From contig JADRCO010000420.1 in the NCBI GenBank assembly GCA_021464525.1, forward strand, positions 1 to 34,081: a DNA stretch of 34,081 nucleotides. The letters run 5' to 3'. This document shows positions 13,496 through 26,390 of this stretch, piece after piece. Source of the DNA: Rhizophagus sp. LPA8_4_AMF (lineage: Eukaryota > Glomeromycota > Glomeromycetes > Glomerales > Glomeraceae). Made by a program: the position numbers and the translations under genes. The notes under the pieces are model-generated. The model saw only the letters and a list, made by a program, of their open reading frames with translations, searched no databases and was not told where the DNA came from. How positions within the stretch are numbered: the first letter of the stretch is position 1; each line of letters starts with the position of its first letter.

Positions 13496-15215
13496 TTAGC
13501 TTGTTATAACAGTTCCGACTACATTATTATTTTGTGAATTGCTATTGTTATTATTATTTTCAGCAATTCTTGATTGTCTACTAGATCTTCTGTCCCTATG
13601 TCGTCGTCGTCTACGAATCGCTGTAAGATATTTTATCCATCGGAAATGTGGGAAATTGTGATGTACAGATGAAGCGATTGATGAGTCATCATCATTTCGT
13701 TGATTTTCGTTATGTGTCGTGTAATGATTATTTCCAGTTGTCTCGATAGATGAAGATACTGACGAATCTTGGTTGTGTTGCGTTGCATTCATTTCACTTT
13801 CCCATGATGTGTAATCCGTTTTGCACATTGGACATAAAGGAGATATATCAAGAAGCCATGGATCTATGCATAATCTATCAATCAAATAAACGAAAATTAA
13901 TATAATTAATATACTTTAATAATCATAACAAAATAGAATTTATTATATACATACGTATGATATCGATGTTGGCAAGGTAGAAGTCTTAATTCTTCACCGG
14001 ATTCAAAATCATCTATACAAATGGGACAAGTCAATTGTCCATCTTGAACTGTTATATTATTTGTTGAAGGATTTGAAGTTGTAGATATAGAACGACTACG
14101 TGATGAATCCTTAATATGTGCAATCGAAGGATTTTGTAGTAAATCAGGATTACTTTCTTGAGAATTATCATCATTGTCGTTATTACTCGTTTTAAAGGTT
14201 TTATCCGTAGAAATATTTGATGAATCTTTAGCTTCTTCAGCTTGTGGAGCAGATTTCATAACATCCGTACTTATGGGTTCTAATTCAATATCCGATTCTA
14301 ATTCTTTAGCCTTTCCTTTTTCCAAATCATCTTTTTCTTTTTTATCATCATCTTCGTCTTTTAATCCCATAGTAAAGAAGAATACAGGGAAACTCTCCAA
14401 AACAGATCTAGCTATTCCACGACGTGGACGTGGATCCTGTCCTTGACTTGTTTGTGGTGCGGGAGCATTAAGTCGATTCTTTATAATATTTGTGACAACC
14501 ACAATAAAGAATAATCCCAAAACAACACCTGATACAGCATAAAGAACAATCATTGCAGTTTGATAAGTTGCAAGCACTTTATTTTCACCTGAAGAGCCAT
14601 TTGTACTAACGGGAGAATTGTTCTTTGTAGGAACATTTTCTAAATTTATACCCTTTATTTCAACGGCAACTTGATTATTTACCACTAATACTTTAGAAAC
14701 ATCATAATAACAATTTTGATCAGTAGTAAATATAGGTATATTTGTAAAGTTTTTAGCAAATGGAATGCCATGGAAACCACAGGGTTTTGGAGTATATGGA
14801 TATAAGAGAATAGCAGAAGCAAAATCCTTAGCAGAAATAACATTTCGAGCAGTATCAATATCATCACAATGAATAAACGCTATCAAATCAGTATCTGTAT
14901 TTACACCACCTTGAGTTGGCCACCATTGTAATATACCCTGATATTTGATAATTGAAATTGTTAATATTCTTTAAATGAAAATAAGTCAAGTGAATAATCA
15001 AATAATTAAATACATACTTTAATTTCTTCGAAAGGAAGAGGCGGATTTATCAAGTTCTTTGCAGAACAGAAATATCGATTATTCAGCACATTCATCTCAT
15101 AAAAATCTGCCTCATTGTTAATATTTTGAGCACATATTAGTGACGCAGTTAAAAATATAATAAGAGCACCAATAAGAGGGTCGCTTAATATTTTGAAAGA
15201 TCCCATTGTCAACAT
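13496..15215 (-). CDS. PA-TM-RING ubiquitin ligase
   Basis: This is a membrane E3 ubiquitin ligase of the PA-TM-RING type (RNF13/RMR class), expected in the endomembrane or vacuolar system. Three exons (15018-15215, 13955-14937, 13496-13874) give 519 residues. Seen: a signal peptide ending about residue 29 (hydrophobic LIGALIIFLTASLICA); a lumenal region to about 190 that fits a protease-associated domain, with N-glycosylation sequons such as NFT; one transmembrane helix about 193-216 (VLYAVSGVVLGLFFIVVV); an acidic, Ser-rich cytosolic linker; and a RING-H2 finger with C370, C373, C388, H390, H393, C396, C408 and C411. The tail is basic (AIRRRRRHRDRR) then Asn-rich. I used the ATG at 15215, the first in frame; a second at 15206 is equally possible. 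It is divergent with TIM17. Confidence 0.92.
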
Positions 15216-15983
15216 ATTAAAAATGAATAAACCCAATAGATAAATAGGAAAGGTTTTTAATTATAATATATTAAAAAAGACTATTCGTTACAATAAGTTG
15301 ATGGCTAATAACTTCATTTTTTTATTTTTCACTTTCTTCTATTTTGTATTCAGTCTCGTGAGAATCGAGTTTTTTAAATAGATAGTAAGAACTAATATTT
15401 TTATCATGATACTTTTTATAATTTTTTGTGTTATACCTTTTTTGCTTGAATAGTATTATAAGATAAATAAATCATGATGATATCATACATTTTCATTATT
15501 TTATTAAAAACATCATCTGTATTACGACATCAATGTATCAATATCTCATTCAAAAAAATTTTTTTTTTTTATTTTTAGCACGGATGTTATCTACAATCGT
15601 ATAAAGAAATCGGTCGTTCGGTTAAAAAAGTTTACATTCATAGAAATTCTGTGCTATGTTCTGCAAAAAAAATGAACAAGTAACCTTATTCTAATAATGA
15701 TATGCATGCTAACGTTAAAAATTTTCGATTGAAAATGACTCGAACGGTCGAACCGCATGCCGCAGAAATCTAGAAGTTTAGAATATTCTAGACGCTTGAT
15801 CGGCGTGATAACTTTTTTTTCATCTCTTTTTTTTATCTTAAACACACGTCAAATTAAATCAAGTTTTGCCATTTCTATATACATGAGGTAAACTCTTCTT
15901 TTGAAAAAGAAAAGGGAACGCTTGCGATTATTTCCGCTCCATTTGGTGTAATTTACAAAGTTAACTTCTTTTAAACGATTAAA
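15216..15983. other. Divergent intergenic region RING gene / TIM17
   Basis: 768 bases between start codons hold the promoters of both genes. A heat-shock-element-like palindrome at 15769-15792 is listed separately. A small minus-strand open frame at 15654-15845 crosses it and is probably chance. Confidence 0.55.
15769..15792. promoter_or_regulatory. Heat-shock-element-like palindrome
   Basis: TCTAGAA (15769-15775) and TTCTAGA (15786-15792) are inverted copies that enclose GAATATTC (15781-15788), giving alternating GAA/TTC blocks as in Hsf1 sites. It lies about 190 bases before the TIM17 ATG and 555 before the RING-gene ATG. Block spacing is not the perfect 5-base phase, so this is a gapped site at best. 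Confidence 0.45.
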
Positions 15984-16676
15984 ATGTCACGATATGATTT
16001 TAATCGTGATCCTTGGTATTATAACCTTTTTATAAATAGTCGAATTAAAATATTGAATTATTTTTAAAAAATCTCATTTTTGTTTTCTTTTTTTTAGTCC
16101 ATGGGTAATACTAAATGATACTGGAGGCGCGTTCGCAATGGGAGCTATTGGTGGTGGTATATGGCATTTTGTCAAAGGAGCGAAAAATTCACCAAGGGTA
16201 TATTCCTTTTAATTTATATATTAATAATTTATTCTACAAGTCATAATTCAGTTTAAATTTTCTTATATAGGGAGAACGAATAATCGGTGCAATTACAGCT
16301 GTAAAAGCTCGTTCACCCGTTTTAGGTGGTAATTTTGCCGTATGGGGAGGATTATTTTCAACGTTTGATTGTGCATTAAAAGGAATAAGACAAAAAGAGG
16401 ATCCATGGAATTTAATCGCAAGTGGTTTTCTCACCGGTGGTTTTTTAGCTGCTAGAGGCGGTATTGGTGCAGCAACGAGATCTGCTTGCTTTGGTGCTTG
16501 TGTCTTGGCAATAATCGAAGGTGTAACATTTGCCACCGGTAGATTTACGTCTCCACCGTCAGTAATGCAGGTAAACATAATTTAAATCTTTTATTAATTA
16601 TCTTATTATTAATTATCATTATTTCTCGATTTTAAAGGTTCCTGATATACGACCACAATCTCCAAATCCCCAATGA
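15984..16676 (+). CDS. TIM17: Mitochondrial import translocase subunit Tim17
   Basis: Tim17 is an inner-membrane channel subunit of the TIM23 presequence translocase. Four exons (15984-16015, 16098-16197, 16271-16570, 16638-16676) give 156 residues, the expected length. Seen: the start [67 protein letters not shown] and [14 protein letters not shown], with the four Gly-rich transmembrane stretches of the Tim17/22/23 fold. C11 and C78 match the disulphide pair conserved in Tim17 but not Tim23, and D18 and D77 fit the acidic residues lining the translocation cavity. Exon 1 is only 32 bases. It converges with the Hal4-like kinase downstream. Confidence 0.96.
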
Positions 16677-17331
16677 TATAGACAGTATATATATATTAAA
16701 AAAGACATTTTTATTCGAACGAGCCATTCCCTATAAAAACAAATGTTTGGTTATACACTTATTTAAGACTATAATAATTCTTAGTCAATGAATAATGATG
16801 TAATCCAATTAAAAGTAATCTGATTAAAAAATTATATATAAAAAAAACTTTCAATTCACTTAGATATTATATACAATTCAAAACTTCCTCAACTCCTTTA
16901 AATATTCAAATGAAAAAGTATATATACAGTATAATTAATTTATATGGTAATATAATATGTACTTTAAACTTATCAATGGCTTACAATAAAATTTATCCGA
17001 TTATAGTGTATTCAATTACAATCTAAGAAAGAATTATGATAATATCAAAATTAAACCCCTCGTTTCCTCTAATCATATACTGACAACTCATTTAAAACAC
17101 TTAATATATTCTATTTTTTTATTGTTTATTTACCATTTCTTTAATGCTATATCTTTAGCATTAAACTATTATTATCAACTAATCAAAGAATCATAAAAGA
17201 AATTTACTATCTATCCTCTATTTCTACAAATAAGCAAATGAGAAGAAATAAATATCATATCAAACTAAGCAACAAATTATAAGCAAGAATTGCACACTTA
17301 CTCAGTTATTATTATATCCTTTGCTATAATG
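16677..17331. other. Convergent 3' spacer TIM17 / kinase
   Basis: 655 bases of AT-rich DNA hold the 3' UTRs of two convergent genes. I see no ORF, tRNA or repeat of note. Confidence 0.55.
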
Positions 17332-19115
17332 CTATACCACATTTGCAATTGATGTCTTACTGATAGCTGTAGCTTGTTCGTTTATTGCATTAGTAGAACA
17401 ACTCGTACTCGAGATGGATGAATCACTGGTAGATGTAGTTTGTCGATGACAAATGTAAATTGAAGAAAACCATGAATCTGTAATTATTTGTTCTATAGTA
17501 ATACGTTTTTTTGGATCCGGTTCTATTATTTTTAAAATTAATTCCCGTTGCCCCTTTAAAAGAGATAAGGATTAGTACGCATATACATAACAAGTCTGTT
17601 AATCCTTTCTGAAATTTATGCTTACTTCAGTCAAACATTGGAAAGGAGCGGTGAATGTATCCTTTTTTTTTGCCTCTAGATAGGCTTTGAAGTTCATATC
17701 TTCTTTTTCTATAGCGACGCGCCAAAGAAGACTGCTAGTCATCATACTCATATAAATAATTCCGCAAGCCCAAATGTCAACTGATCTTGAATCAAACAAT
17801 TCATCTTTGAATTCTTCCGGTGCAATATAGGGTTCACTACCACAGATACCACGTGTCAGGTGAGGTTGTGTTTCCCAAGCCATGCGGAAACATTCCGCAT
17901 TACCAAAATCGGTAATCTTGAGACATCCATTAGAAGTGAGAATAAGATTCTCAGGTTTCAAATCACTACAAGGACTAACTGCTATAAGTAATAATTAGTA
18001 ACAAAACAAAAATATTAATGAATATTAAATTATAGTTACCGATGAGCAACACCATTATCGTGCAAGTATTTTACACCATTTATTAATTGTCCAAAGAAAC
18101 AATTTCCTTCATCGTTTTCTAATCCGCCCGAAGCGACGATCAAAGAATAAAGATCACCACCAGAGCAATATTCCATAACCTCACAATAATTTCCTTGAGT
18201 ATCTTGAAGCAAATCCAACGTATCAATTACATTGATATGATGGAGCGAAGAAGAAATACAAAACTCAGAAGTTAACCGTTTTATGTATTTCTTTGCAGGT
18301 TCATTATGACGTCTCTTGAACTCCTAATTAAAATTCAAAATATTGATTAGTCCAGTCGCGCAAAACCTGAAAATATTTTTTAATAATAAAAAATAATTAT
18401 TTAAAGTTAATATTGTCTTAATAATGAACAATAATAACCTTGACGGCAAAAAGCTTTTCGCCTGGCACTCTAGGTTCTATTTTGTGTGCAATACGGACGA
18501 TACCAAATGCACCTGTATATTTATACAAACAATAAGGAAAAAGAAAGATTTGTACCTAATCTAGAAGAAAAGTTGAAATTTATAAATTACATACCCTTTC
18601 CAATAACTTCCTGTGGCTTTCCATACTTTTCAGACAGAGATTGTGAATGAACATGTTTATCATTCATCGCTGCTGGCTGACCATGAATACCAAGCTCTTT
18701 AAAGAAATTTTGCATACGGTGAGTTCTTTTGCTATATGACAAGTTATGAATGTGTTTTCTTGTCTCCGTCTTTTGAAAACGTATATTAGAAGTACTCGTT
18801 TGACCAGGCTGTATGTTAGTATTTTCCGATTTTTCGCTTTCAGTGTCAGAGCCTTTGTCCGTGTGGAACATTTTTTGTAAAGTAGCCGATATTTTACTAC
18901 TTGTATGGTGAGAACTTTTCACATGATTATCGTGTTTTGTTTCTTTTGAACCCGGTTGTTGATTCAAACCACGATCCACTTCGAGTAATTGCTTTTTGCT
19001 CGCTTTGACAAATAGTAAGATAATATTAAAATAAATATATTTTTACACAAGTATCCAAATAGAAATAAAGGTTATATTTACCGGTTTGTTCTTTTTGTTG
19101 TTTCGTGTTCTCCAT
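17332..19115 (-). CDS. Hal4/Sat4-like (NPR-family) Ser/Thr kinase
   Basis: This is a protein kinase of the fungal Npr1/Hal4/Sat4 group, which controls stability of plasma-membrane potassium and nutrient transporters. Six exons on the minus strand (19082-19115, 18595-19002, 18439-18512, 18040-18323, 17626-17965, 17332-17553) join in frame to 453 residues. Seen: a ~140-residue Ser/His-rich N-terminal region, typical of the group; the glycine loop VIGKGAFGIV; K172 in LFAVK; MEYCSGGDLYSLI; catalytic VAHRDLKPEN (D268); ITDFGN (D286); the group hallmark GSEPYIAPE (309-317); DIWACGIIY; and DPKKRITIEQI. The C-terminus is Ser/Thr-rich. Exon 1 is 34 bases; the exon-3 donor is GTTATT. Group assignment is good, but the orthologue within the group is uncertain. 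Confidence 0.93.
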
Positions 19116-20656
19116 AGTTACACGAATATATTTCAGGAAAATAGACTAATAAAAACGATAAACTAGAGTATAAGGTACTTTGAGTCGAGTTGAATTGAAA
19201 CAAAATATTAAATAAGTAACACGCTTTCTTATTAAACTAAAATAACGGCGAGAACCGTGAATCGATACTTTATTTTTTGGGGGGCGAAAGAATTTTTAAT
19301 TTCGTGTATTTATATACAAAATTTGAAATAATGTATGATCACGAGCATTTGTAATTTTGGTGATGACGAAAATATGATAAATTCTTAATTCTTGCACAAA
19401 TATCACAAATATACCTGTTTTTGGCCGGAGATGGACTTTCAATTCTTGGCATAACGCCTTATTCTATTTTTACCAACCAATCAACGTGGCAGATATTTTG
19501 TCGAATATTCTTTTTGAACCATCTAGCTAAATAAATTATCGAAGAAAATATAGGGTAGTTTAAGAAAATTCTATCGCCACCTAAAATCAAAACCATTGTC
19601 CCAGTAAGTGATAAATGTAACACATTGTATCTCTCAAAATAATATGATCGTAAGATTGTGCTTTAACAAGTTATCAAAATTGGGAGAGAATAAAGATTGA
19701 ATTTTAAATGAATTTATATCTTTATCGGAAGCGACAAGCCCGAGCTTCGGTCATTCTTAAACAAAATAAACAAAATAGAAAAAAAAATTTACTTATAGGT
19801 ACCGGAATTTTCTGGTAAACCTTTTTTATGCAAATTTATTACAAAATTAGAAATAGAAAATTCGCGCAAAGAAAACAATTCGCATAAGCAAAAACAACCC
19901 ACAAAACATTCAGCTCGAACTTGAAAAGAGAGATTTTTTAGTATATATATAACCTTTCAGGATGATTATATTTTTTTTTTCTCGATTATCAATTTGAAAA
20001 TAATTTTTCCTGGGGAAAAATCATTGGACCATTACATTAGCACCTTAGAAAGATTATATTTTCCTCGATTATCAAGATTAATATTTTTTAGTTGAGAGGA
20101 TTCTAATAAAATATTTCCAAAATATTTTTGTTGTATCCTTGCTATTCTTTTACAACAGACATTTCATAGGTATCTTCTGTTTTTCCTAAATCTTCGATAT
20201 TTTATGGCACTGTGACTGGGTTATCTTACCTCTCAATATTAAAACGTGATCTTTCATATTAAATGTAATCATATCTATGTACATATTATAATTATTACAT
20301 TATCCTGATGAAATAATTATTTAACCAAAATAATGTAAATCATAATAAGCTATAATTTTCCTATTGGGTTAAGTCATCTCCAAAAAAGGAAAACTCTAAC
20401 CTTAGTTGAATTTTAAAATAGCAGTATTTTTAATTCATTGTAACCAAATTCATTTGAACAAAAAAAAATATTATAAAATCAAAAATGGTATACAACTAAT
20501 TAAATCATTTATGAAAATTTAAATTAATAATGTGAATTGTAAGTCTATATATGTAAAATATGATGTAAAAATGGGAATGTTTTATGTTACAAATTAATTC
20601 TAAAAGGATTTTAAACATAATTACAATATATGATACCTATATAAAAAATTTTTTTT
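19116..20656. other. Intergenic region upstream of the kinase gene
   Basis: 1,541 bases lie between the kinase start and the Bre4-like 3' end. They include a G6 run near 19280 and a degenerate direct repeat (GATTATATTTT...CTCGATTATCAA) at 19964-19992 and 20052-20075, with a short palindrome around TTTTTCC/GGAAAAA between the copies. I see no coding region. A 5' UTR exon of the kinase gene could lie here. Confidence 0.55.
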
Positions 20657-23600
20657 TTAGAAGTCAATCAACTCTTTAACATATCGATTAACACCAACCA
20701 AAGACTTTACAACTGACACCAGCTTAATAAGTTCATTTGTAAGATGACTTGTTTTTATAAGATAAGCACAATAACAAGCATAAGCTGGTGTTTCCAAATC
20801 ATCTCTTGTTAATTCAGAAGCTGTCTTTTTAATCCTTCTTGAAACTCTGTAGCCTAAACCATATTGTCCATTCTTTGTTGCTGTTGAAATAATATTATAT
20901 GGCGGTAAAGGAATTCGATTTTCTAGTGCTGTTGATAATATATGAAAGGCCGTCAAAATATGTGTAATATAATGACACTTTGATGGATCTAATGCTTCCT
21001 CTAAATCTACCCTCCATTCAGTTTCATTTAATCCATGTAATGTATATTCCATTCCGCTTATAAGATTAACCATATGCTCTACAATCTCTATCATACGTGC
21101 ATATTTTTCCATAGGATAATTTCCTCTTAATGGAGGTTCATATACTGTACGAGATAAAAGTAATCGTTCAATAGCTATGGATCTATTGATTCTGGTAACA
21201 AGTTTTCGGAATGATTTGGTCGTTATAAGGTTATTGGAATTCTTATTTCCTTTAATAAGAGAAGATACCGTCATTGAGTAAAGAACCCCAATGTCTGTGA
21301 TAGTACGCGAGAGCCGATGACGAACTTCAACCCGCCCGGTGTGTGGCCAGGGAATCATACTCATAACAAAAGCTGCTGTAATACCAATACTTACAGCCGT
21401 TGTTCGCTGTTATAAATAAATTAAATAACATATAATATTAATAAAGTTCTTTTATTAAATTCAAATCTTGTAAAAAACAAGTTAACCAACCTTTGCGGCT
21501 ATAGTGTAAATGTTATCGGGCATACCAACACCATAACTGGCTTGATACGCATTTGCAAGGACCAAGGGAAAGTTCACTAACATAATAATTCCTCCAACAG
21601 TCCATACTTTTGAATTAAGATAAACAAACCAAAGGAGAAGGGAAAATATGAACAAGACAGAAGCCAAGCCATATACGTTCCCCCTAGTAATTTCCCATGC
21701 TATTAATGCCATTACTGCGCCCATGCCCACACCAAGAAGACGACCCAAGAATTGAAGAACCGCACCTCCAGTTGTAGGTGAAAATGAAAGCACAGCGCTA
21801 ACAACTGCCCACTTTTATTACGACAGAAAAATACATATGTAACAATATTTAAGATTAAATTTATTGTATATTTACAAAAAAAAAAAAAAAAAAAAAAAAA
21901 ATTATTACTGTATAATCTTTACCTGACCACGATAAATATCAAACCATTTATAAGATCCAGGCAAGAATGCTGGTAAACATAGACAAGTGACGATTAAAGT
22001 GTTCTTGAAAGCAAATACTGCATATTTACTATCGAACCAATTTCTAATAAGCCATAAGTGATACCAGAATTTTTGAATCGAATTCGATGGAGGAGTTACA
22101 TCAGGGTCAAAAACTTCATTCCCAAGCTCTTCCTCCTCTTCTTCTCTAGATTTATGTTCATAAATTTTCCAACCATCTTCGTCGATTTCACCGAAATTCC
22201 TAATTCGGTTCAAAATTGGTATTTCAGGAAACCAAAATTTCTTAGATTGTCTCGTAGTCGAAAGAACTTTGATTATTCCCACCAAAAAGCCAAGGCTTTC
22301 AGAAACTTCTCTAAGACTGTTCTCAAAAAGAATCAATAACAAGAATAATCTTTGTGGGGAAGGACTTATTGTCAGTGTTTCATCGAACAAACGATCCAAA
22401 GCTTCCTCACGAGAATAATTGAATTTTGCAATGGCCTCCTGTAAGTGACCGAAAGGATCATCAAGAACATTTTTGTTGTGATCTGCTCTAGGTTTAAGTT
22501 TAAATGGCCATGATCGGTAATACCACGGTTCGCGACAATTGTGTTGAAGATGATCAACACGTGTGATACAGTCTGCTAAACACAATTGGCACGCTTCTGA
22601 AAGTTCAGTACAAATTGGTCTAAAAATTTTTAAAAGATTTGAAAAATCCTCTTCATTTCCAATGGTTCCTATGGTACTTGTAGGCGAAAGAGGTTCACTT
22701 ACACTAAAAGATGTTTGATCTGTATCATCACCGTTGATCCTAATTTCCACTGTGCCCTCTTCTCCATCCTTCATTAATTCTTCTTCGATTACACCACTTA
22801 AAGCTAAACCTCCTAATGTCATATGCATAGATTTAACAAGTCTAGTTATTTCCAATATATCTTCAGGTCCAATCTTTGAAAAAGAAACTTCGTGTTGAGC
22901 CTCTCGTTTCGCGTTATCAAGATTTGCAAGATTATCTTGTACTGTCCTATGAAGATTTGCTATAGTATTTCTATTATAAGTATCTCGAAGAAAAAAATGA
23001 GTTTCTTGATCAAGTAAATCTATAAAACTCTGTAATGTTTCATGCAAGTATGGAATATAATTTGTGGTAGCATTTTCTGGCCATAATAAAATATTAACTA
23101 AAAGAGAACATGCTGGACCGATCAACATTGGAATCAACAATGATTTCTATATAATAATGAAAAAGAACATTTAATAAAAAGAATTTCTATGTATGTGATT
23201 GAACAATGAAAACATACTATGATCTGGAACTTATCATCAGGGTGCACGTATGATTGTGTCAAAGAGAAGGTCATGATGATGCAAGCATTGATGGCACCAT
23301 AACGCATGGGTGGCCATTTAATTTTATCATATGATAAAACAAATGTTCCGATTGCTAAGAAAGAAACATGTACAATTGTAGCAGAAATATCAAACATTTG
23401 GCCCGGTTCACGTAATGCATTAGATATTGTTATGGCAATTAAAGACCATACTGTTGCCATAAATGCCGCTATAATTCCCCAAGCGGCACTCTATTATTTA
23501 TTAATAATTACTCTTAATTTATTCAATAATTTTTATTTTACAAATATTTTTTTTTTAATTCTCACCTCAAATAGCGAGCCAAAAGTTCTTGAGGGTTGAA

Positions 23601-24036
23601 AGTAGCAAACCATAACAATGGCCAAGAAAGTACCAGAACCTATTGCTCGCATAACAGGTACGATAAGATCAATTACATAAGCAAGCCAATAAGCTACGGC
23701 CGCTTTTATTACTCTTTTTGCCATTGGCCATGTTGCTTTTTTCATAAGGTAGCCGTAACATTTATTTATATTAGACCATGTTAGTCGAGGTAAAAGTCTT
23801 TTGGGTTTAAGCGAAATCTCTGCTGATTTTTCTAGCCCCGGTTTACCAAACTCTGATTCATTATATACTTTTTTGTAGTCCTCATTTTCTGATGTAACTT
23901 TTTGAACAGCCCTAAAAAGTTCGTCGCCTGTTAATGTTAACTCGTTATCGTAAGGTTCTTCAGAAATAATGTCGTCGTCAACGTTGGTAATTATAGACAA
24001 CGGTGGTTGCGAATGTATTCTCGCAGTGTTCTCCAT
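20657..24036 (-). CDS. Bre4/FUSC-like multi-spanning membrane protein
   Basis: This is a large polytopic membrane protein resembling fungal Bre4 (brefeldin A sensitivity; DUF2421/2422) and the FUSC/aromatic-acid-exporter fold. Five exons on the minus strand (23566-24036, 23218-23490, 21923-23146, 21491-21811, 20657-21406), all phase 0, give 1,012 residues. Seen: a soluble acidic N-terminus; a first membrane block (about 110-250) with VAYWLAYVIDLIVPVMRAIG, TFLAIVMVCYF and FLAIGTFVLSY; a long hydrophilic, helical middle (about 275-620); a second membrane block (about 650-770) with VLFIFSLLLWFVYLNSKVW; and a soluble C-terminal domain (about 790-1012). The two-block layout is the FUSC duplication. 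The substrate is unknown. A 26-base poly-A run (T on the coding strand) lies in the third intron. Family assignment is from architecture and recall, not a search. Confidence 0.85.
21876..21901. repeat. A26 homopolymer inside an intron
   Basis: 26 consecutive A on the plus strand lie within the 111-base intron 21812-21922 of the Bre4-like gene. On the transcript it is a poly-U tract about 25 bases after the donor rather than next to the acceptor. Confidence 0.9.
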
Positions 24037-24523
24037 TGGCGCCAAGAAATTTGCGCTTTAGTGAAATGCGGAATAGTGTCATTATATAGAAAAATCAATT
24101 GATATTTGCAGTACACTATTTCAAAATAGGGATTTTACTTTATAGTTTTTTTAATATTGTTGTCACAATTTTTTCATCTTTGCTAATTTTGGTATAACCT
24201 TGGCGCTCAAATTAACTCGATTAACACTTATTAAAGAAACAATTCTGTGATATCCTTCCTTTTTGTCACAGAAAAAAATTTAATCGCTGCAAAGCATATC
24301 GATCTTGATCTGACAAACTCCGAGTTGCATTATTGAAACTTTTTTTTTTGATGTCGATACTGCGCTTATTTATTATGATATAAAAAAAATTAATGTTACA
24401 TAGTTTAAAGATCCTAAAATCCAATAGATGATAGACTTAAAATAATAATAAATAAATAAAAATAGAAATCAAAATTAGAATAACATATATCGAAACAATT
24501 AAAAAAATCGTCGATTTTTAAAT

Positions 24524-24751
24524 TCATATTTTCTTGAATTCTCTTTGCATTCTCAATATTTGATAAACATTCTTATTTGATAAACAAATGAGTCGATTAT
24601 CGTACTGATCGGACATTTTCGGGCATCTCCCACAATAATGTAATGAATATATAGGTAGAATCATCTGCCATGAGACAACGATACATTTTCGATTCGGTTT
24701 ACAGTAATTTAAATATGAATTGTACGTCAATAACGTCATCACATGTTTCAC
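24524..24751 (-). CDS. Small Cys-containing ORF, unrecognised
   Basis: A 75-residue open frame carrying CKPNRKC, then LHYCGRCPKMSDQYDNRLIC and a charged helical end LRMQREFKKI. The CxxC and spaced cysteines could be part of a zinc-binding module. I do not recognise it and see no splice partner with confidence. It may be a gene fragment or chance. Confidence 0.22.
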   Translation of the reverse strand: MKHVMTLLTYNSYLNYCKPNRKCIVVSWQMILPIYSLHYCGRCPKMSDQYDNRLICLSNKNVYQILRMQREFKKI

Positions 24752-25101
24752 TATAAACGTTTAAGTTTATTATTTAAGGTTGTCACACAAGATTAATTAT
24801 CCAATCGAAAAAAAGGATCAACATGTGATATAGGATCGAAAATTCCATGTTTTTACAAAAATAAATTTTTAATTTAATATGTTCATTTACTATCAGTTCG
24901 ATTAAAATTGAACTGATTAATTGAAATTTTAATTCCTTCATTGAGCCTTTGATTATGTTTCACTACGATTTGTCTTCTGTAATGCAGATAAGGTACTTCG
25001 ATTTTTGAAACTAAAATATGCATTAATATTGATTTAATACTCCGTCTTAAAATATACTCTCGACTCTCGGTTCTCAAGTCAAATACATTTCATAATTTTG
25101 A

Positions 25102-25377
25102 ATGGTGGAGTATATATTTTCATTTGTCAATGATTCAAATCTTGATCCATTTATCATACCAAATAACAATGGAAAGAAGGATGATAACTTTCTGTTCTAT
25201 AGTTCTGATGGGATCTGTGTTTCAATTTTTTTACTATCTTATCATGTGTTACATAATAAAGCGGAGGAATTCCCTGTTTCCGAAGAACTCCGAGGAATAT
25301 CAGGCATTGCACAAAGGCAAAAGGTTTTAGACAATATCATTGGTTTATTAAATATGTGCAGAAGAATTCCAAGATAG
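25102..25377 (+). CDS. Small ORF of unknown function, possible remnant
   Basis: A 91-residue open frame starting MVEYIFSFVNDSN and ending in a well-formed segment, ELRGISGIAQRQKVLDNI followed by IGLLNMCRRIPR. The C-terminal half has mixed charged and hydrophobic residues unlike the low-complexity chance ORFs around it. I recognise no family. It could be a decayed exon of a multicopy gene. Confidence 0.25.
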   Translation: MVEYIFSFVNDSNLDPFIIPNNNGKKDDNFLFYSSDGICVSIFLLSYHVLHNKAEEFPVSEELRGISGIAQRQKVLDNIIGLLNMCRRIPR

Positions 25378-26390
25378 TAAGAGATAATTAGAAATGCAGT
25401 AATAGTAATATGATAGCGTATGACGGCAAAATTGCACATCAATATCATAATAGCGCATCAGATTATTCAGTATTTTTCAATATATGTTGAAAAAGGACTT
25501 ACTGGACAATTTATTCAGAAGTAATTGGAGACTTAGTAGCAAAAAATGAGTATGGAATACGTGAAAGAAATAACTTGCCAATCATCAAAGTATTCTATCA
25601 TCAAACACATTATAATCATTTAATAACATGAAATTCAGATAGTTAAAGTTTTAATAATTATTTTAGCCTCTTTTTCTCCTTGTATTCGTATTCAACATGA
25701 TTTAATTATAATGTTTCACATTTATTAAATGTAAAAACTTTTTTAGTAACTATAATTAATAGTAAAATTTTATAATATTTAATTCTTTTTTCTAAAAATT
25801 CCGATAATTTTAACGGATTTCTATTTCAACAAATTATTTGGTCAACCCGAATTAATGAAAAATTATATTGAATTAAGTTTAATTATAAAATTATTTTGAT
25901 AAATGATGTAATACCTGAACAACTGAGAAGACATTATATAAAAATATCCATATACTGTATATAATAATATTTCAATGAATTTTAAAAGCAAATAAAAAAA
26001 GCAAAGGAATATATTTAATTTGCTCATTTGTTTATTGTTCATTTCTCTAAAGATGGGTAATATTGGTAACAAAAAAAAGGAAACTTGCAGAACAGCCAAA
26101 TATACTTCAAAAATACATTTACTATATATATTTTTTTTATATTATTTTTTGTTATAAAAGACTATTGTAAAAACATTTACTATATATTTACTAGCATATT
26201 GGCTAAATGATAGAGAACCCAAAAAATTCTTATATATGTAAAGTACCAAGATACTTTAATTTTGAGAAATTTTATACTATATAAGATAATTAATTTGCAT
26301 ATTTTTGAAATACTAAAAGTTTTCAATTGTTTAATTTTGCATATTTATAGAACTCTAAATATTATATATAGAATTTATAATTGATTTTTA

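Larger units (their letters stand above)
24037..26390. other. Start of gene-poor AT-rich region
   Basis: After the Bre4-like promoter I see no intact gene. Two short open frames with non-random-looking protein are listed separately (24524-24751 and 25102-25377). The rest is AT-rich, with microsatellite-like AAT stretches near 24440. Confidence 0.55.

Noticed and set aside
14174-14446. Plus-strand ORF of 90 codons
   Set aside because: It is antisense to the RING-gene exon encoding the acidic linker; a shadow of that gene.
15654-15845. 63-codon minus-strand ORF in the RING/TIM17 promoter
   Set aside because: It has no motif and overlaps the promoter palindrome; it is probably chance.
16234-16578. 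Minus-strand ORF of 114 codons
   Set aside because: It is antisense to the main TIM17 exon, whose frame is clearly the real one.
22058-22339. Plus-strand ORF of 93 codons
   Set aside because: It lies wholly antisense within the long coding exon of the Bre4-like gene and has no independent support.
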